A DNA stretch of 37,266 nucleotides from Thermoplasmata archaeon (lineage in GTDB: Archaea > Thermoplasmatota > Thermoplasmata > Lutacidiplasmatales > UBA184): positions 1 to 37,266 of the forward strand of contig JAKIWX010000008.1 in NCBI GenBank assembly GCA_022749845.1, written 5' to 3'. Positions 29,485 to 37,266 of the stretch are shown here, piece by piece. A program made the position numbers and the translations under genes. Position 1 is the stretch's first letter. Each line of letters begins with the position of its first letter. The notes under the pieces were generated by a model. That model did not search any database. It had not been told where the DNA came from and saw only the letters and a list, made by a program, of their open reading frames with translations.

Positions 29485-30516
29485 ATGCCCGAGTTTCCTC
29501 TACGCTTCGACGACGAGGAGGGCTACGCGGCCCTCCCGTTCGCTGCGTCCGACTCCACAGCGATCGAGGCCCCCCGAAGGGTTCGCGGCTCCTTCTCCGC
29601 CGTGGTTCTCCTCCTCACGTTCACCCTCGGCGTCGGGGTCGCGGCGAGCTACCTAGCCCCCGGCCTCTCGGGCGAGCCCTCAAGCCCGTTCGGCACGGGA
29701 GCTGCGCCCGGGCAGAACCAGTCGAACATCCTCCCGATACCCAATATCACCAATCCCACGAACCAGACCCAGGGCCAGAACGGTACAACCCCCCCGCACT
29801 ACGCTAACAACGGGACGAATTCGTCCAACGGTACCGGGGGACACAATTCGACGGGGAACACGACCACCGGCGGGACGCATGGGAACACCACCAACACGAC
29901 CAACCAGACCACCGGGGGCCCCGGCCCGAACGGGACCTCGAACCGAACGAAGGCTCACGCACCGTTGGGTCCGCGCAAGGTGGCGGTGGACCGGCTGCCG
30001 TGGTTCCCGTGGCAGCCGGAGCTCTTGATCGGGATCGCCGCGTTCACCTCCATCGGTACGCTCCTCGCGCTCGTGCTGCTCGATTCGATCCGTCCCCCTC
30101 CCGCCTCCGCCCTCGACCCCTGGCGCTTCGAGTTCCAGCCGCGCCGCCGTTCGGGGCCGTCGGAGGACCCCCGGCGTGCGGTGGGCGAGGCCGCGCGGAA
30201 GCTCGAGGCCGCGTTGGGAGGCGAGGACACGCTCCTCGCCCGCGAGGAGGTCAGGGCACGGATCTTCGAACTCTACGGTGCGCTTCTGGCCGCGGTCGCG
30301 CCGGCGCTCGGGGAGCTCCGAGCCCGGACCCCGCGGGAGGTGGAGTGGCTCTCCGTCCGCTACCTGGGCCTGACACCGGGGACGGCCCGAAACCTCACGG
30401 CGCTTTTCGAGGAGGCACGGTATTCCTCGCACGCGATCCGACCGGAAGCGTTACCGTCGGCGAGGCTCGCCCTTCAGGAGCTGCTCCGCGACCTCCGGTG
30501 GTTCTCGGAGCGGTAG
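29485..30516 (+). CDS. DUF4129 domain-containing membrane protein with N-glycosylation-rich linker
   Basis: TM, N/T/G-rich linker, second TM, C-terminal 'IFELYGALLAAVAPALGELRARTPREVEWLSVRYLGL...LTALFEEARYS'. Confidence 0.85.
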   Translation: MPEFPLRFDDEEGYAALPFAASDSTAIEAPRRVRGSFSAVVLLLTFTLGVGVAASYLAPGLSGEPSSPFGTGAAPGQNQSNILPIPNITNPTNQTQGQNGTTPPHYANNGTNSSNGTGGHNSTGNTTTGGTHGNTTNTTNQTTGGPGPNGTSNRTKAHAPLGPRKVAVDRLPWFPWQPELLIGIAAFTSIGTLLALVLLDSIRPPPASALDPWRFEFQPRRRSGPSEDPRRAVGEAARKLEAALGGEDTLLAREEVRARIFELYGALLAAVAPALGELRARTPREVEWLSVRYLGLTPGTARNLTALFEEARYSSHAIRPEALPSARLALQELLRDLRWFSER

Positions 30517-30923
30517 TGAGCGCTCGGCCGATCGCCCTCCTCCTCGCCGCCGTCGCCGCGCTCGCCGGGACGGGGGCGTTCTTCTCGAGCGCCCAGCTCT
30601 CCCTGGCTATCCCCCTCGCCGCGCTCGGAGTGGCCGCTGCCTCCGGCCTGGCGATCGTCGTGCTCGCGAGCGAGACCCGGTTCTTCCCTCCTGCGAGCGC
30701 CCCTCGCGCGGAGCATGCGCCGGTGCCGCTACGCGACGCGTTTCGCACGGGCGCCCTCGGCCGATCCACCATCATCGCGACCCTTCGCAGCCTCGACCAC
30801 TCCTTCGGCGCCGCGCACGAGCCGATGAGCGCCGAGGAGGAGGAACGGCTGGTCGCCGCCCCCCGCGAGGAGTTCCTCCGCTGGGTCGAGCAGCAGCTCG
30901 GCCGCCTCGAGGGTGGGACATGA
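30516..30923 (+). CDS. small two-TM protein of DUF4129/DUF58 cluster
   Basis: GTG 30516 overlaps the upstream TAG; two TMs then a helical C-terminus. Confidence 0.72.
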   Translation: MSARPIALLLAAVAALAGTGAFFSSAQLSLAIPLAALGVAAASGLAIVVLASETRFFPPASAPRAEHAPVPLRDAFRTGALGRSTIIATLRSLDHSFGAAHEPMSAEEEERLVAAPREEFLRWVEQQLGRLEGGT

Positions 30924-32215
30924 GCGCTGGCGCCCGAGCGCCCCCGCGCGTCGCCTGGACCGGCCGAGCATTCCTCCTCGTCGCCGCGGGAGCCTCGCTG
31001 GGGCTTCTCGCCGTGGCCCTCCGTTCGCCCCTGCCGCTCTTCCTCGGTGTTCCCCTCCTGCTCGCTCCGATAAGCTCGGGACTTTTCCTACCCCGGGAGG
31101 GACTTCGCGCGAGGCTCGAGTGGAGCGAGACCGGCACCGGCCGCGCGGTCCGTGTGACGGGTCGGCTCCTCCTCGACCCGCCGGTCTCCGCCTCGCAGCT
31201 CTACCCGAGGTTCGACTGGCCGGAGCCGCTGCGCCCCGTGGCGCCTCCCACCCTCGCGCCGGTAGGCGCGGAGCTCCGGTTCGCCGCGCAGATGGATGTG
31301 CCGTTCCCCTGCGTCGTGGAGCTCGGCCTCCCCGACCTCCTCTGGCGGGACCCGCTCGGCCTCGTCGAGCTCCCGGTGGCCGTCGAGGGAAGCACGCTGC
31401 CGGTGGAACGGTACCCCCCCGAGCTCCACCGACTGGGCACGGTGAACCTCCGCCGAACGACCACGTTGCCGGGGGAGATCCGGTCGAACGCGATCGGGGG
31501 GACCGGGGAGTTCCACGCAATTCGGCGCGCGGCGCCGACCGACACGGTCCGACGGATCAACTGGCGCGCGACGGCCCGCGCGGGTGAGCTCATCGCGAAC
31601 GACTACCGGCTCGAGCGGACCGGGGACCTTGTCATCCTCGTCGACGCGCGGCCCACCTCGTCGGGGCCGGCGCGCGACGCGCTGCTCCTCGCGCTCTCGC
31701 GCGCGGCGGCCGTGGGGGTCGCCGCGGGATTCCTCGATGCGAAGAGCCGGGTCGGGGTCGGGGTCTTTGGGGAGTTCCTCGACGCGGTCCCGCTCGGAAG
31801 CGGACGGCGCCAACGGTTCCGCATCCGTAGCTTGCTCCGCGAGTCGAAGCTCACCGAGAGCCCTGGACCCGCCGAACGGCTCGCCATCTCGATGCGCCAG
31901 TACTTTCCCCCCGGTGTCCTCACCCTTCTCCTGAGCCCGATGGCCGAGGAGGAGCAGCTGCTCCTGTTGCCCCACCTGCGTCGAAGGGGGTACCCGGTGA
32001 TCGTCGTGAGCCCGTCCCCTGTGCCCCTGCTCATCCCGCCCGAGGCGACGCGGCGCGAGGACCGGCTCGCCCGACGGCTGATGAACCTCGACCGGCGGCG
32101 GAGGATCGCCGAGGTCTGGAAGGAGGCGCCCACCGTCGACTGGACCGACTACTGGGCGCTCGGCCAGCTGGTCGCCCTGCTGCGCCACCCGTCCCGCCGC
32201 GGGGGTGCGTCGTGA
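30920..32215 (+). CDS. DUF58 domain-containing protein
   Basis: Two N-terminal TMs; 'FHAIRRAAPTDTVRRINWRATARAGELIANDYRLERTGDLVILVDARP'. Confidence 0.92.
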   Translation: MSAGARAPPRVAWTGRAFLLVAAGASLGLLAVALRSPLPLFLGVPLLLAPISSGLFLPREGLRARLEWSETGTGRAVRVTGRLLLDPPVSASQLYPRFDWPEPLRPVAPPTLAPVGAELRFAAQMDVPFPCVVELGLPDLLWRDPLGLVELPVAVEGSTLPVERYPPELHRLGTVNLRRTTTLPGEIRSNAIGGTGEFHAIRRAAPTDTVRRINWRATARAGELIANDYRLERTGDLVILVDARPTSSGPARDALLLALSRAAAVGVAAGFLDAKSRVGVGVFGEFLDAVPLGSGRRQRFRIRSLLRESKLTESPGPAERLAISMRQYFPPGVLTLLLSPMAEEEQLLLLPHLRRRGYPVIVVSPSPVPLLIPPEATRREDRLARRLMNLDRRRRIAEVWKEAPTVDWTDYWALGQLVALLRHPSRRGGAS

Positions 32216-32769
32216 GCGCAGGGTCGGCCGACCTCGAGACGGGGCCCGCCCCCGTCCCGCGCTTTCGACCGGAGTCGGTTGCGTTGCTGCTGCTCGTCGC
32301 CTCGGGACTCGCGCTCGGGCTCAGCGCCTCGCCGGGCCCGCTCGTGGGGCTCGCCCTCCCCTCCGCCGGCATTGGCGGTGGGGTCCTCGTGCGCCGGTAC
32401 CTCCCCGCGCGGGGCCGGACCCTCTCCGCGATCCCGATCCTGGCGGGGATCGGCGCGGTCTGCGCGCTCGACCCGATCAGCGCCGTGGGAGAGCTGCTCG
32501 CCGGCGCCGCGGGACTCGCCCTTCTCCTCTGGCTCGCGAGCGAGCCGTTCCCGCGAGGACGGTGGCGGGACGCGGCCGGAGCGCTCGTCGTGCCGTCGCT
32601 CGCCGTGCTCGTGGGGGTGATCGCGAGCGTCGCGCTGCCCGGCGCGCCGAACGCCTTCGGAGCCGCGGCCGGCCTCCTTGTCGCGGAGATCCTCTTCGTG
32701 GCCTGGCTCTACGCGCACCCCGCGGAGCTCGCCGACGCGGGCCACGCCCTCCCCGCGTCATCCATTTGA
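32212..32769 (+). CDS. polytopic membrane protein downstream of DUF58
   Basis: Start overlaps the DUF58 stop; multiple hydrophobic segments. Confidence 0.75.
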   Translation: MSAGSADLETGPAPVPRFRPESVALLLLVASGLALGLSASPGPLVGLALPSAGIGGGVLVRRYLPARGRTLSAIPILAGIGAVCALDPISAVGELLAGAAGLALLLWLASEPFPRGRWRDAAGALVVPSLAVLVGVIASVALPGAPNAFGAAAGLLVAEILFVAWLYAHPAELADAGHALPASSI

Positions 32770-32994
32770 GCCCCGGGGGCTCTCCTTGCACGGGCCGCGC
32801 AAGCGGTACCCGGTCCCCGACGAAGGGTCCCTCTTGACCTCCGCGGGCGTGACGCCCGCACGGGATGAAGTGAGGACAACCCCGGGGCCCGATACCCCCG
32901 GCCGGGGTCAGGACGCCGAGAGGGCCGGATGGCCTCCTCTGACGCGATCCGTTACGGCCGGGGCACAGTTCCCGTCGCGCGCACCCATCAGGGC

Positions 32995-33005
32995 TCAAAT
33001 ACGGG
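32995..33005 (+). promoter_or_regulatory. TATA-like element inside the annotated MoxR-2 ORF extension
   Basis: 'tcaaatacggg' nearly matches the motif at 968 and 11859, with similar spacing to an in-frame TTG at 33034. Confidence 0.5.
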
Positions 33006-33033
33006 CGCGCGCCTCGCGCGGCCGGTCGGGCCG

Positions 33034-34032
33034 TTGAACGGAGCCGAGGTGCGCGATCGCATGGCCGCGGTGCGCGCGGCCGTGCACCGCGCCGTCGTCG
33101 GGCGCGAGCAGGCGATCGACCTCATCTCGACCGGGCTCCTCGCGGACGGCCACCTCCTCCTCGAGGACCTCCCGGGGCTCGGGAAGACGCTGCTCGCGAA
33201 GTCGTTCGCCCAGGCGCTCGGCCTGAGCTTCTCCCGAGTGCAGTTCACGGCCGACCTGCTCCCCCACGACATCACCGGCGGGGAGGTGTTCGACTCCCGG
33301 ACCCAGACGTTCAGCTTCCGGCCGGGCCCGCTCTTCGCGCACGTCGTGCTCGCCGACGAGATCAACCGCGCTCCCCCGAAGGTGCAGTCGGCGCTCCTCG
33401 AGGCGATGCAGGAGTTCCAGGTGACGAGTGAGGGCGGGACCCACCCGCTCGAGCGGCCGTTCCTCGTCCTCGCGACCCAGAACCCGATCGAGCTCGAGGG
33501 AACCTACCCGCTCCCCGAGGCGCAGATCGACCGGTTCCTGATGCGGATCTCGATCGGCTACCCGACCGCCGTGGAGGAGCAAGAGATCTTGAGACGCCGG
33601 CGGGAGCGGAAGGAGGATGTGGCGATCGTCCCGCAGGTGCTGAAGCTCGAGGAGGTCCGGGCGATGCAGCGCTCCGTCGAGGAGGTGGAGATCGACCCGT
33701 CGCTCGAGGAGTACTCGGTGAGCCTCGTTGGGGCGACCCGGATCGACCCCCGGGCGGAGGTCGGCTCCTCCCCCCGCGGTTCGCTCGCGCTCCTCAAGCT
33801 CTCGCGCGCCCGCGCGCTCCTCGAGGGCCGGGACTTCGTTATCCCGGACGACGTGAAGAGCGTCGCGATCCCGGCGCTCGCGCACCGCATCGTCGTCAAG
33901 CCCGAGCCCTGGATCCGGGGGGTCCGGGGCGAGCATATCCTCCGAAGCGCGCTCGAGCGGGTACCTGTTCCGAAGACGGGAAATCTGTCGACCGACCGCA
34001 CAACCTCGCGGCCCGCCAACGCAACCGGATGA
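33034..34032 (+). CDS. MoxR-family AAA+ ATPase (second copy)
   Basis: Walker A 'LLEDLPGLGKT', Walker B 'VVLADEINRAPPKVQSALLEAMQE', 'ATQNPIELEGTYPLPEAQIDRF'. ORF opens at 32929; TTG 33034 or ATG 33061 more likely. Confidence 0.93.
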   Translation: MNGAEVRDRMAAVRAAVHRAVVGREQAIDLISTGLLADGHLLLEDLPGLGKTLLAKSFAQALGLSFSRVQFTADLLPHDITGGEVFDSRTQTFSFRPGPLFAHVVLADEINRAPPKVQSALLEAMQEFQVTSEGGTHPLERPFLVLATQNPIELEGTYPLPEAQIDRFLMRISIGYPTAVEEQEILRRRRERKEDVAIVPQVLKLEEVRAMQRSVEEVEIDPSLEEYSVSLVGATRIDPRAEVGSSPRGSLALLKLSRARALLEGRDFVIPDDVKSVAIPALAHRIVVKPEPWIRGVRGEHILRSALERVPVPKTGNLSTDRTTSRPANATG

Positions 34033-34232
34033 GCGGCAAGCCCGAACGCGCGCGGACCTTCCTTGAACTGGCTGCCGTGGTTACACCGATGCTCGTGATA
34101 GCCATCTTTTTTGGTGGTGGAGTTCTGGGGTGCGTGGCCCTCGCCCGGCGGCGCAGGCCTAGTTTTCTACGGTGTAGCCAGAGTCGGTATCGCTTCCTGT
34201 GTCGCGGTTCTGGGCCTGATCCGAGCCGGTAG
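34029..34232 (+). CDS. small single-TM protein coupled to MoxR-2
   Basis: ATGA overlap with the MoxR stop; TM 'LAAVVTPMLVIAIFFGGGVLGCVALARRRR'; 3' end overlaps the convergent methyltransferase. Confidence 0.4.
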   Translation: MSGKPERARTFLELAAVVTPMLVIAIFFGGGVLGCVALARRRRPSFLRCSQSRYRFLCRGSGPDPSR

Positions 34233-35034
34233 GGCTCCGCCGGGCGGTTCCTAGCACCGCGGTGACCGGAACGCGCACCCCGCTCCCGGTCCGATACTCC
34301 GAGAGTCGCTCGAACACTTTCGCACGGACTCGTTCTCTATCCTCGGTCGCGAGGGCGAGTAGCCCCGCCCGCGTCCGCGCGGAGCCCTCGAGGAACATCC
34401 GCCAGTACTCCTCGGCAGTACCTATCTCGGCCGCGCCGGACACGATGCGCTCGCTCGGCGAATCGAACCCGTTCTCCTCGAACGTTCGGCTGAGCGCGCC
34501 GGGCTCCGCGAACGCGAAGAACCCAGGAGCAGGGGGGAGCGGCGGGGCTAGGTGGAGCGACTCGAGGACCTCGGGAATGAGCCGGAGCCCGATCGCGTCC
34601 GCGCCCCAGATCGTGAGAGCCACACGCCCTCCGGGCGCGAGCATGCGGAACGCCTCCGCGATGGCCCGCCGGGGGTCCGAGAAGTGGAGCAGACCGAAGT
34701 TCGACGCCACCGCCTCGAACTTTCCGTCCTGGAACGGGAGTTTCTCGGCGCGGACAGCAATCCAGTCCCGGACAGCTGGAGTTGCAGTTCGAGCCTTGAG
34801 GAGCATCGCGCGAGATAGATCGACGCCCGTCACCTCCGCTCCTCGTGCGTGCGCCTCGCGAGTCACAGTGCCCGGGCCGCAGGCGAGGTCGAGGAGACGG
34901 GTTCCGGGCCCGACCTGAACTCCGTCAAGAAGGGCCGGGACCGTGAACCGAACCATCGCGGGGAACAGCTCCGCGTACGCCGAGGCGACGGCAGGGTCGC
35001 TCCAGGCGTCCCTCTCGAGCTTCGCGAACGCCAC
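34159..35034 (-). CDS. class I SAM-dependent methyltransferase
   Basis: 'TRLLDLACGPGTVTREAHARGAEVTGVDLSRAML', 'VASNFGLLHFSDPRRAIAEAFRMLAPGGRVALTIWG'. Confidence 0.92.
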   Translation of the reverse strand: MAFAKLERDAWSDPAVASAYAELFPAMVRFTVPALLDGVQVGPGTRLLDLACGPGTVTREAHARGAEVTGVDLSRAMLLKARTATPAVRDWIAVRAEKLPFQDGKFEAVASNFGLLHFSDPRRAIAEAFRMLAPGGRVALTIWGADAIGLRLIPEVLESLHLAPPLPPAPGFFAFAEPGALSRTFEENGFDSPSERIVSGAAEIGTAEEYWRMFLEGSARTRAGLLALATEDRERVRAKVFERLSEYRTGSGVRVPVTAVLGTARRSPTGSDQAQNRDTGSDTDSGYTVEN

Positions 35035-35093
35035 GGCGGCCCCACTCGCGTGCCGCTCTTGAGCACCGCACCCTCGGGCGGACGGTCAAACCT

Positions 35094-35300
35094 GTAACTG
35101 TTCACGGGATCGGTACCGCGAGCCGGACCGCCCAGACCGGACGTCCGAAGGGTGCGCCTACCTCGATCCCGTGTTCGCGCTTCCTCGAGCCGGCGCGCCG
35201 ACGCTGGTAGACCCTTCGGCCCGCCAACCCCGGTGGAGGCCCGCTCTCCACGCGCGTGACTTCCGCCGTGCTCCGGCGTAGCTCCTCCGAAAGGAGATGC
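35094..35300 (-). ncRNA. putative omega-RNA overlapping the tnpB 3' end
   Basis: Interleaved perfect pairings 35103-35112/35164-35173 (10 bp) and 35145-35153/35211-35219 (9 bp) form a pseudoknot at the 3' end of tnpB; 5' boundary arbitrary. Confidence 0.5.
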
Positions 35301-36403
35301 ATCCCTCGGGCAAGGACATTCCTCGCCGCATTCACGTCTCGGTCGCCCTCGAATCCGCAAGGGCACCGGTACGCTCGATCGTGAAGTCGGATGGGAGGGT
35401 CGGCGCTCTTCCCGCACTGGGAGCACACCTGCGTCGTCCCTTGGGCCGGGACCCTGAAGACCCGCCCTGACCGTAGCACCTCCTTGTACGTCTTCATGTC
35501 CCGGAGCATTCCCCATCCGGCGTCCGCGAGACCCTTCGCGTGCCGGTTTCCCTCGATCATCGCGGCGGCACTCAAGTCCTCGAACGCCACCAGGTCGAAC
35601 CGCTCCGCGAGGTCGTGGGAGACCTGGTGGGCGAACCATTGTCGCTGACGACGGACCTTGGCGTGTGCCCGGGCTACCCGGACCCGCTGACGAAGATACC
35701 GGTTGGACCCGCGGTGTTTCCGCGAGAGCCGCCGTTGCTCCTTCCGAAGTCGGTCCTCTCCCCTCCAAAGGAACTCCCGGGGCTCGATTACCTCGCCCGT
35801 CGAGAGGGTCGCGAGATGGGTGAGGCCGAGGTCGACGCCGGCGGGGGCGATTGGTGGTTCGCGGGGAGGTGGGGCCGGGTCGGGGACCTCCAGCGAGAGA
35901 GTGGTGAACCACGCGCCGGCCTCGTAGCGCACCGTCACCGTACGGACCTCCGCGAACGGAGGAAGAGGTCGGTGCAGCCGGAGGGGAATCTCCCCGACCT
36001 TCGGGACCTTCAGTCGCCATGTCCCGTTTCGGCTCGGGACGAGCGGGTGCCGCGGAGGGGTGTACGTGAACGAGTCGACCTCGCGTCGGAATCGGGGATA
36101 GCCGGGGCGCTCGCCCCTTCGGACACGGCGGAAGAACGCTCGAAAGGCGAGGTCAAGACGCTGAAGGCAGTCTTGGGCGACCGCGACCGAGAGTCGGCCC
36201 AAGCCCTCCGAATCGTAGGCTCGCCACCGGGTGAGATCTCCCTGTTGGTCCAAGTAGCGAACGGCGCGGTGCTCGTTCCTCCACGCGTCGCAACGCTCGG
36301 CGAGAGCGTGGTTCCAGAGGTAGTGGAGCTCGGAGCGGTGGGCGTGCAGGATGGGAATCTGGTCGGCGAGCGGGTAAAGGCGATATCGAAAGGAGAGCCG
36401 CAT
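35102..36403 (-). CDS. tnpB: TnpB RNA-guided endonuclease / OrfB transposase
   Basis: RuvC 'GVDLGLTHLA', 'VAFEDLSAAAM', zinc finger 'CSQCG...CPCG', 'DRDVNAARN'; catalytic D/E/D all present. Confidence 0.95.
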   Translation of the reverse strand: MRLSFRYRLYPLADQIPILHAHRSELHYLWNHALAERCDAWRNEHRAVRYLDQQGDLTRWRAYDSEGLGRLSVAVAQDCLQRLDLAFRAFFRRVRRGERPGYPRFRREVDSFTYTPPRHPLVPSRNGTWRLKVPKVGEIPLRLHRPLPPFAEVRTVTVRYEAGAWFTTLSLEVPDPAPPPREPPIAPAGVDLGLTHLATLSTGEVIEPREFLWRGEDRLRKEQRRLSRKHRGSNRYLRQRVRVARAHAKVRRQRQWFAHQVSHDLAERFDLVAFEDLSAAAMIEGNRHAKGLADAGWGMLRDMKTYKEVLRSGRVFRVPAQGTTQVCSQCGKSADPPIRLHDRAYRCPCGFEGDRDVNAARNVLARGMHLLSEELRRSTAEVTRVESGPPPGLAGRRVYQRRRAGSRKREHGIEVGAPFGRPVWAVRLAVPIP

Positions 36404-36598
36404 GGGGACCGGCGAGGAGAGGTCGAATGAGGCCTACTTGGCCTCTCTGTGAGAGGTGAACGATGACCTCGAGAGGGAGCCAAGACACACCGATGGACGG
36501 GGGAGTCGCCTGCGAACCGGGTCGTTCGGGGCTTCTCGCACCGCTCAACTGGGTGAACAGTAACCAAACCTTTTCAGCCCGCCACCGGTCGCCCGAGC

Positions 36599-37266
36599 GT
36601 GCCCAGCGAACCCCCGCTCATCCTCATCGCCGACCCCGTCGACGCCGCGGCGGCGCAGCAGCTTTCGGGGGGCAACTGCCGGGTCGTGGATGCTAGCGCC
36701 GGAGGCGCCGCCCTCGACGCCCATCTCGCCGAGGCTTGGGGTCTCATCGTGCGGAGCCGGACGAAGGTCACGGCGGAGCTGCTCGCCCGCGCGCCCCGCC
36801 TGCGGCTGATCGCCCGGGCCGGCGTCGGGGTGGACAACATCGACATGGCGGAGGCGACCCGTCGTCGTATCCGGGTCGTGAACGCCCCCACCGCGGCGAC
36901 CCAGAGCGTCGCGGAGCTCACGGTCGCCCTGATGCTGCTCCTCGTCCGCGGCCTCTACGGACCGATCCACGCGACCAAGTCCGGCAGCTGGAACCGCAGC
37001 ACGCACGGCCACGAGCTCGCCGGCCGGACCGTCGGGTTCGTGGGCTACGGCCGTATCGCCCGGGAGACGCGCAACCGCTTGAGGAACTTCGGCGTCACCG
37101 TGCTCGCCCACGACCCGTTCCTGCCGAGCTCGCCGGACGGCACGGCGCTCCTGTCGTTGCACGAGCTCCTCTCCCGCTCGGAGATCGTGAGCATCCACGC
37201 CGCGCTCACGCGCGAGAACACCCATCTCCTGAACGCGGACCGCATAGGGCGGATGCCGCGCGGCTC
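36599..37266 (+). CDS. D-3-phosphoglycerate dehydrogenase-like 2-hydroxyacid dehydrogenase (3' truncated by window)
   Basis: Not in ORF track because no stop before the window end. My translation from GTG 36599: PSEPPLILIADPVDAAAAQQL...LIARAGVGVDNIDMAEATRRRIRVVNAP...ELAGRTVGFVGYGRIARETRNRLRNFGVTVLAHDPF. Confidence 0.9.
   Translation, partial: MPSEPPLILIADPVDAAAAQQLSGGNCRVVDASAGGAALDAHLAEAWGLIVRSRTKVTAELLARAPRLRLIARAGVGVDNIDMAEATRRRIRVVNAPTAATQSVAELTVALMLLLVRGLYGPIHATKSGSWNRSTHGHELAGRTVGFVGYGRIARETRNRLRNFGVTVLAHDPFLPSSPDGTALLSLHELLSRSEIVSIHAALTRENTHLLNADRIGRMPRG

Larger units (their letters stand above)
35094..36564 (-). mobile_element. IS605/IS1341-type TnpB-only insertion element (boundaries putative)
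   Basis: tnpB flanked by near-perfect inverted repeats GTAACTGTTCAC (35094-35105) and GTGAACAGTAAC (36553-36564), 11/12 match; no tnpA. Confidence 0.5.

Noticed and set aside
29716-29949. Tandem DNA repeat in the N/T-rich linker
   Set aside because: Codon-level repetition of Asn/Thr/Gly without a fixed repeat unit; better explained as sequon-rich protein linker.
32860-32945. Possible C/D box sRNA ('ggatgaagtga' ... 'ctga')
   Set aside because: C box does not match RUGAUGA and no convincing C'/D' pair.
32770-33000. Possible SRP RNA or RNase P RNA in the hairpin-rich intergenic region
   Set aside because: Compared by eye with conserved SRP helix 8 and RNase P core motifs on both strands; only fragmentary resemblance, not enough to call.
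34863-36020. 385-aa minus-strand ORF overlapping tnpB in another frame
   Set aside because: The alternative frame 35102-36403 has all TnpB motifs; this one is Arg/Pro/Gly-rich noise.

Overview
High-GC archaeal chromosome window. Archaeal features include RNA polymerase subunit K, DUF357, a translin-like protein, TATA-box promoters with short or absent leaders, and a stand-alone 5S rRNA. The overall gene set suggests a Thermoplasmatota-like lineage, but that assignment is inference. The window encodes housekeeping genes (endonuclease IV, transaldolase-type aldolase, MTAP-family phosphorylase, TrmI-type methyltransferase, tRNA-Gly(GCC)) and a respiratory cluster (CoxII-like cupredoxin, small membrane protein, Rieske protein, cytochrome b with a PDWY motif). 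It also has a GT4/GH57 polysaccharide pair, and an IS605/IS1341-type TnpB element. Two separate MoxR-DUF58 clusters are present: one with a Kelch/carboxypeptidase-regulatory-like surface protein, the other with tandem DUF4129 membrane proteins, one carrying a sequon-saturated linker. A 3'-truncated phosphoglycerate-dehydrogenase-like gene, absent from the ORF track, runs off the right edge. The observations most worth follow-up are the paralogous MoxR/DUF58/DUF4129 clusters without a visible transglutaminase, a pseudoknot-forming putative omega-RNA overlapping the tnpB 3' end, and the CuA-degenerate cupredoxin beside the bc complex.
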